From NCBI RefSeq assembly GCF_030818255.1, contig NZ_JAUTAG010000001.1, positions 1,550,001 to 1,614,000 on the forward strand: a stretch of DNA of 64,000 nucleotides. Direction: 5' to 3'. Source of the DNA: Microbacterium sp. SORGH_AS_0969 (GTDB taxonomy: Bacteria; Actinomycetota; Actinomycetes; Actinomycetales; Microbacteriaceae). The translations under genes and the position numbers were made by a program. The first letter of the stretch is position 1. Each line of letters starts with the position of its first letter. This document shows positions 62,117-64,000 of the stretch, in pieces. The notes beneath the pieces are model-generated. The model saw nothing but the letters and a program-made list of their open reading frames with translations, was not told where the DNA came from and made no database searches.

Positions 62117-63816
62117 TCGAGGTCACCGAAGCGACCATCGCCCAGCTCGCCGCCGCGCTCGCCGCGGGCGAGACCACCGCGGTCGAGCTCGTCGACGCGC
62201 ACCTCGCGCGCATCGCCGCGTACGACGGGCCGGACTCCGAGACGAGGCTGAACTCGGTCGTCGTGCTCAACCCCGACGCCCGGGCCGAGGCCGAGGCCTC
62301 TGATGCGCGCCGCGCCGCGGGGCAGACGCGCGGGCCGCTCGACGGCATCCCGTACACCGCGAAGGACAGCTATCTCGTGCGCGGTCTCACCGCGGCATCC
62401 GGAAGCCCCGCCTTCGCCGACCTCGTGGCGCAGAGCGACGCGTTCACCATCGAGCGGCTGCGGGATGCGGGAGCCATCTGCCTCGGGCGCACGAACATGC
62501 CCCCGATGGCCAACGGCGGCATGCAGCGGGGGCTCTACGGGCGAGCCGAGAGCCCGTACGACGCCGACTACCTCACCTCGGCCTTCGCCTCGGGATCATC
62601 GAACGGTTCCGGCACGGCGACGGCCGCGTCGTTCGGCGTCTTCGGTCTCGGCGAGGAGACGTGGTCGAGCGGGCGGGCCCCGGCATCCTGCAACGGACTC
62701 TGCGCGTACACCCCGTCGCGCGGCGTGATCTCGGTGCGCGGCAACTGGCCGCTGGTGCCGACCATGGACGTCGTCGTGCCGCATACGCGGTCAATGGCCG
62801 ACCTGCTCGCGGTGCTCGACGTCGTCGTCGCCGACGATCCCGACACGCGCGGGGACTTCTGGCGCGCACAGCCGTGGGTGCCGCTGCCGGCTGCGTCCGA
62901 GGTCCGGCCGGAGTCGTACGCCGCACTCGCGGCCGACGCCTCGCTGGTCGGCAAGCGGATCGGCATCCCGCGCCTCTTTCTCGGCACGGATCCGCTCGTG
63001 GGCACCGGCCCGAAGGGCGTGGGCGGGCCGACGGGGGAGCGCATCGAGCCGCGACCGTCGGTGCTCCCCCTGTGGGAGGCCGCGCGCGCCGACCTCGAGG
63101 CCGCGGGGGCGATCGTCGTCGAGACCGACTTCCCGCTGCTGAGCAACTACGAGGGCGATCGTCCCGGGGCACCGACGATCGCGACCCGCGGTCTGGTGTC
63201 GCCGGAGTTCCTCCACCGCGAGATCGTCGACTTGTCGGCGTGGGCGTGGGACGACTTCCTCCGCGCGAACGGACACCCCGGCCTCGCGGTCGTCGACGGG
63301 GCGGAGATCTTCCCGCACCCCGAGGGGGCGCTGCCCGACCGGTACACGGGCTTCGACGACGACATCGCGCTGTACCCCGCGCATGTTCGCGAGCACCCGG
63401 TGAAGGCGTTCACCGAGATCCCCGAGTTGGCTGAGGGTGTGCGAGGTCTGGAAGAGACGCGGCGTCAGGATCTGGAGGAGTGGATGGATGCCGAGGGCCT
63501 CGACGCCCTGGTCTTCCCGACGCAGACCGACGTGGCGCCCGCCGACGCCGACGTGAACCCCGCTTCGGCGGACATCGCGTGGCGCAACGGCGTCTGGGTC
63601 TCGACGGGGAACCTCGCGATCCGCCACTGCGGGGTGCCGACGGTGACGGTACCGATGGGGGTGATGGCCGACATCGGGATGCCGGTGGGGTTGACGTTCG
63701 CCGGTCGGGCCTACGACGACACGTCATTGCTGCGATTGGGTGCGGCTTTCGAGGCGCTGCGTCCGCGGCGGGTGGTGCCGCCGCGGACGCCGGCGCTGGG
63801 GGGCGAAAGCGGGTGA
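62113..63816 (+). CDS. Amidase-signature family hydrolase
   Basis: A 567-residue amidase with the Ser-cisSer-Lys triad: Lys84 in YTAKDS, the cis-Ser in ASGSSNGSGTA, and nucleophile Ser186 in EETWSSGRAPASCNGL. It resembles allophanate hydrolase/AtzF-type and peptide amidases more than GatA. Coupled to agmatine deiminase by a GTGA overlap. It may act on a carbamoyl or amide product of that pathway in place of the usual nitrilase-type N-carbamoylputrescine amidase. That role is inference. Confidence 0.88.
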   Translation: MIEVTEATIAQLAAALAAGETTAVELVDAHLARIAAYDGPDSETRLNSVVVLNPDARAEAEASDARRAAGQTRGPLDGIPYTAKDSYLVRGLTAASGSPAFADLVAQSDAFTIERLRDAGAICLGRTNMPPMANGGMQRGLYGRAESPYDADYLTSAFASGSSNGSGTATAASFGVFGLGEETWSSGRAPASCNGLCAYTPSRGVISVRGNWPLVPTMDVVVPHTRSMADLLAVLDVVVADDPDTRGDFWRAQPWVPLPAASEVRPESYAALAADASLVGKRIGIPRLFLGTDPLVGTGPKGVGGPTGERIEPRPSVLPLWEAARADLEAAGAIVVETDFPLLSNYEGDRPGAPTIATRGLVSPEFLHREIVDLSAWAWDDFLRANGHPGLAVVDGAEIFPHPEGALPDRYTGFDDDIALYPAHVREHPVKAFTEIPELAEGVRGLEETRRQDLEEWMDAEGLDALVFPTQTDVAPADADVNPASADIAWRNGVWVSTGNLAIRHCGVPTVTVPMGVMADIGMPVGLTFAGRAYDDTSLLRLGAAFEALRPRRVVPPRTPALGGESG

Positions 63817-63839
63817 CTTTGCGCCTCGCGGCAGATGAA

Positions 63840-63897
63840 TCTCACTAGACCCCCCTTGATTGCGGAGTAAGGGGGGGTCTTTCCTACTCTAGTGAGA
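63840..63897. promoter_or_regulatory. Outer inverted repeat flanking the terminator, before hicA
   Basis: TCTCACTAGA (63840-63849) pairs perfectly with TCTAGTGAGA (63888-63897) around the terminator stem. The right arm overlaps the proposed hicA start, so it may be a toxin-antitoxin operator. Confidence 0.45.
63847..63880 (+). terminator. Terminator after the amidase gene
   Basis: AGACCCCCCTT (63847-63857) pairs with AAGGGGGGGTCT (69-80 of the same line, 63869-63880), one bulged G, followed by TTTCC. A classic GC stem with a short U-rich tail. Confidence 0.75.
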
Positions 63898-64000
63898 GCG
63901 CAGAAGACGCGGGTTGTGCTGCAACACCTGAGAAGCATCGGCTGGGTCTACCTGCGGGATGGACGGGGAAGTCACGAGCTGTGGGGGTTACCCGACGGTT
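63892..64000 (+). CDS. hicA: HicA-like mRNA-interferase toxin, partial (runs off the edge)
   Basis: A frame starting GTG 63892 is open to the window edge (36 codons): RAQKTRVVLQHLRSIGWV then RDGRGSHELWGLPDG. The hydrophobic helix, the GWV strand and the G-S-H-E catalytic-His motif match HicA double-stranded-RNA-binding-fold toxins. No Shine-Dalgarno is visible. hicB should follow to the right outside the window. Confidence 0.6.
   Translation, partial: MRAQKTRVVLQHLRSIGWVYLRDGRGSHELWGLPDG

Overview
The window is about 70 % GC, densely packed and protein-coding on both strands. I see no rRNA, tRNA, insertion sequence, phage or CRISPR. The gene content fits a high-GC actinobacterium, most likely Microbacteriaceae and probably Microbacterium-like: a HAIR/HspR-type heat-shock operator in front of a ClpB, GH15 trehalase/glucoamylase, many LacI/TetR/GntR regulators, a NarL/DesK-type two-component pair, and NRAMP plus a DtxR-type regulator. 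The genus is inferred from style and content and was not tested by a search.

Layout. 1-967: repeat-rich, apparently non-coding, ending in a HAIR promoter. 968-9483: clpB, a DUF218 protein, a nitroreductase, zwf, a GH15 enzyme, a small membrane protein and a VOC protein. 9746-14072: an ABC-2 exporter and a response regulator/histidine kinase pair, all on minus. 14215-16703: an FMN reductase, xthA and pyrE. 16708-21333: a LacI-controlled minus cluster (51-residue membrane protein, LacI regulator, MFS transporter, alpha/beta hydrolase, SGNH hydrolase). 21367-26563: HAD phosphatase, CsbD, SDR, P-type ATPase and a membrane protein. 26690-27160: a second repeat array. 27181-29104: mntR-mntH. 29175-35843: a TrmH-type methyltransferase, a DszC-like flavoprotein, a MATE pump, an M13 peptidase and a catalytically degenerate beta-lactamase fold protein. 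36085-41260: a sugar ABC importer, a frameshifted enolase-superfamily dehydratase and a GntR regulator. 41387-46917: purU, a medium-chain dehydrogenase with a divergent TetR, an MFS transporter and a GNAT. 47038-48547: hipBA toxin-antitoxin. 48549-56901: an SDR, menC-like, glyS, an AAA+/TPR pair, and a DrrAB exporter whose ATPase is frameshifted. 56913-63816: an AfsR-like regulator, a LacI regulator, agmatine deiminase and an amidase. The window ends inside a probable hicA toxin gene.

Patterns that cut across genes. (1) At 19 genes a TANNNT -10 hexamer ends 6-8 nt before the start codon, so leaderless mRNAs appear to be common for first genes. (2) 25-nt stem-loops share an invariant loop while the 7-bp arms change in a compensated way. 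(3) The heptamer GGATGCC/GGCATCC is far more frequent than composition predicts, in genes and in terminators. (4) Two genes are each broken by one extra C in a C-run. (5) Tandem arrays of 138 bp and 109 bp and an inverted copy at 15.9 kb share one dispersed motif. No single block looks like a complete new defence or biosynthetic island. The best candidates for undescribed biology are the stem-loop family, the AAA+/TPR membrane module, the LacI-coupled 51-residue membrane protein and the pseudo-beta-lactamase.
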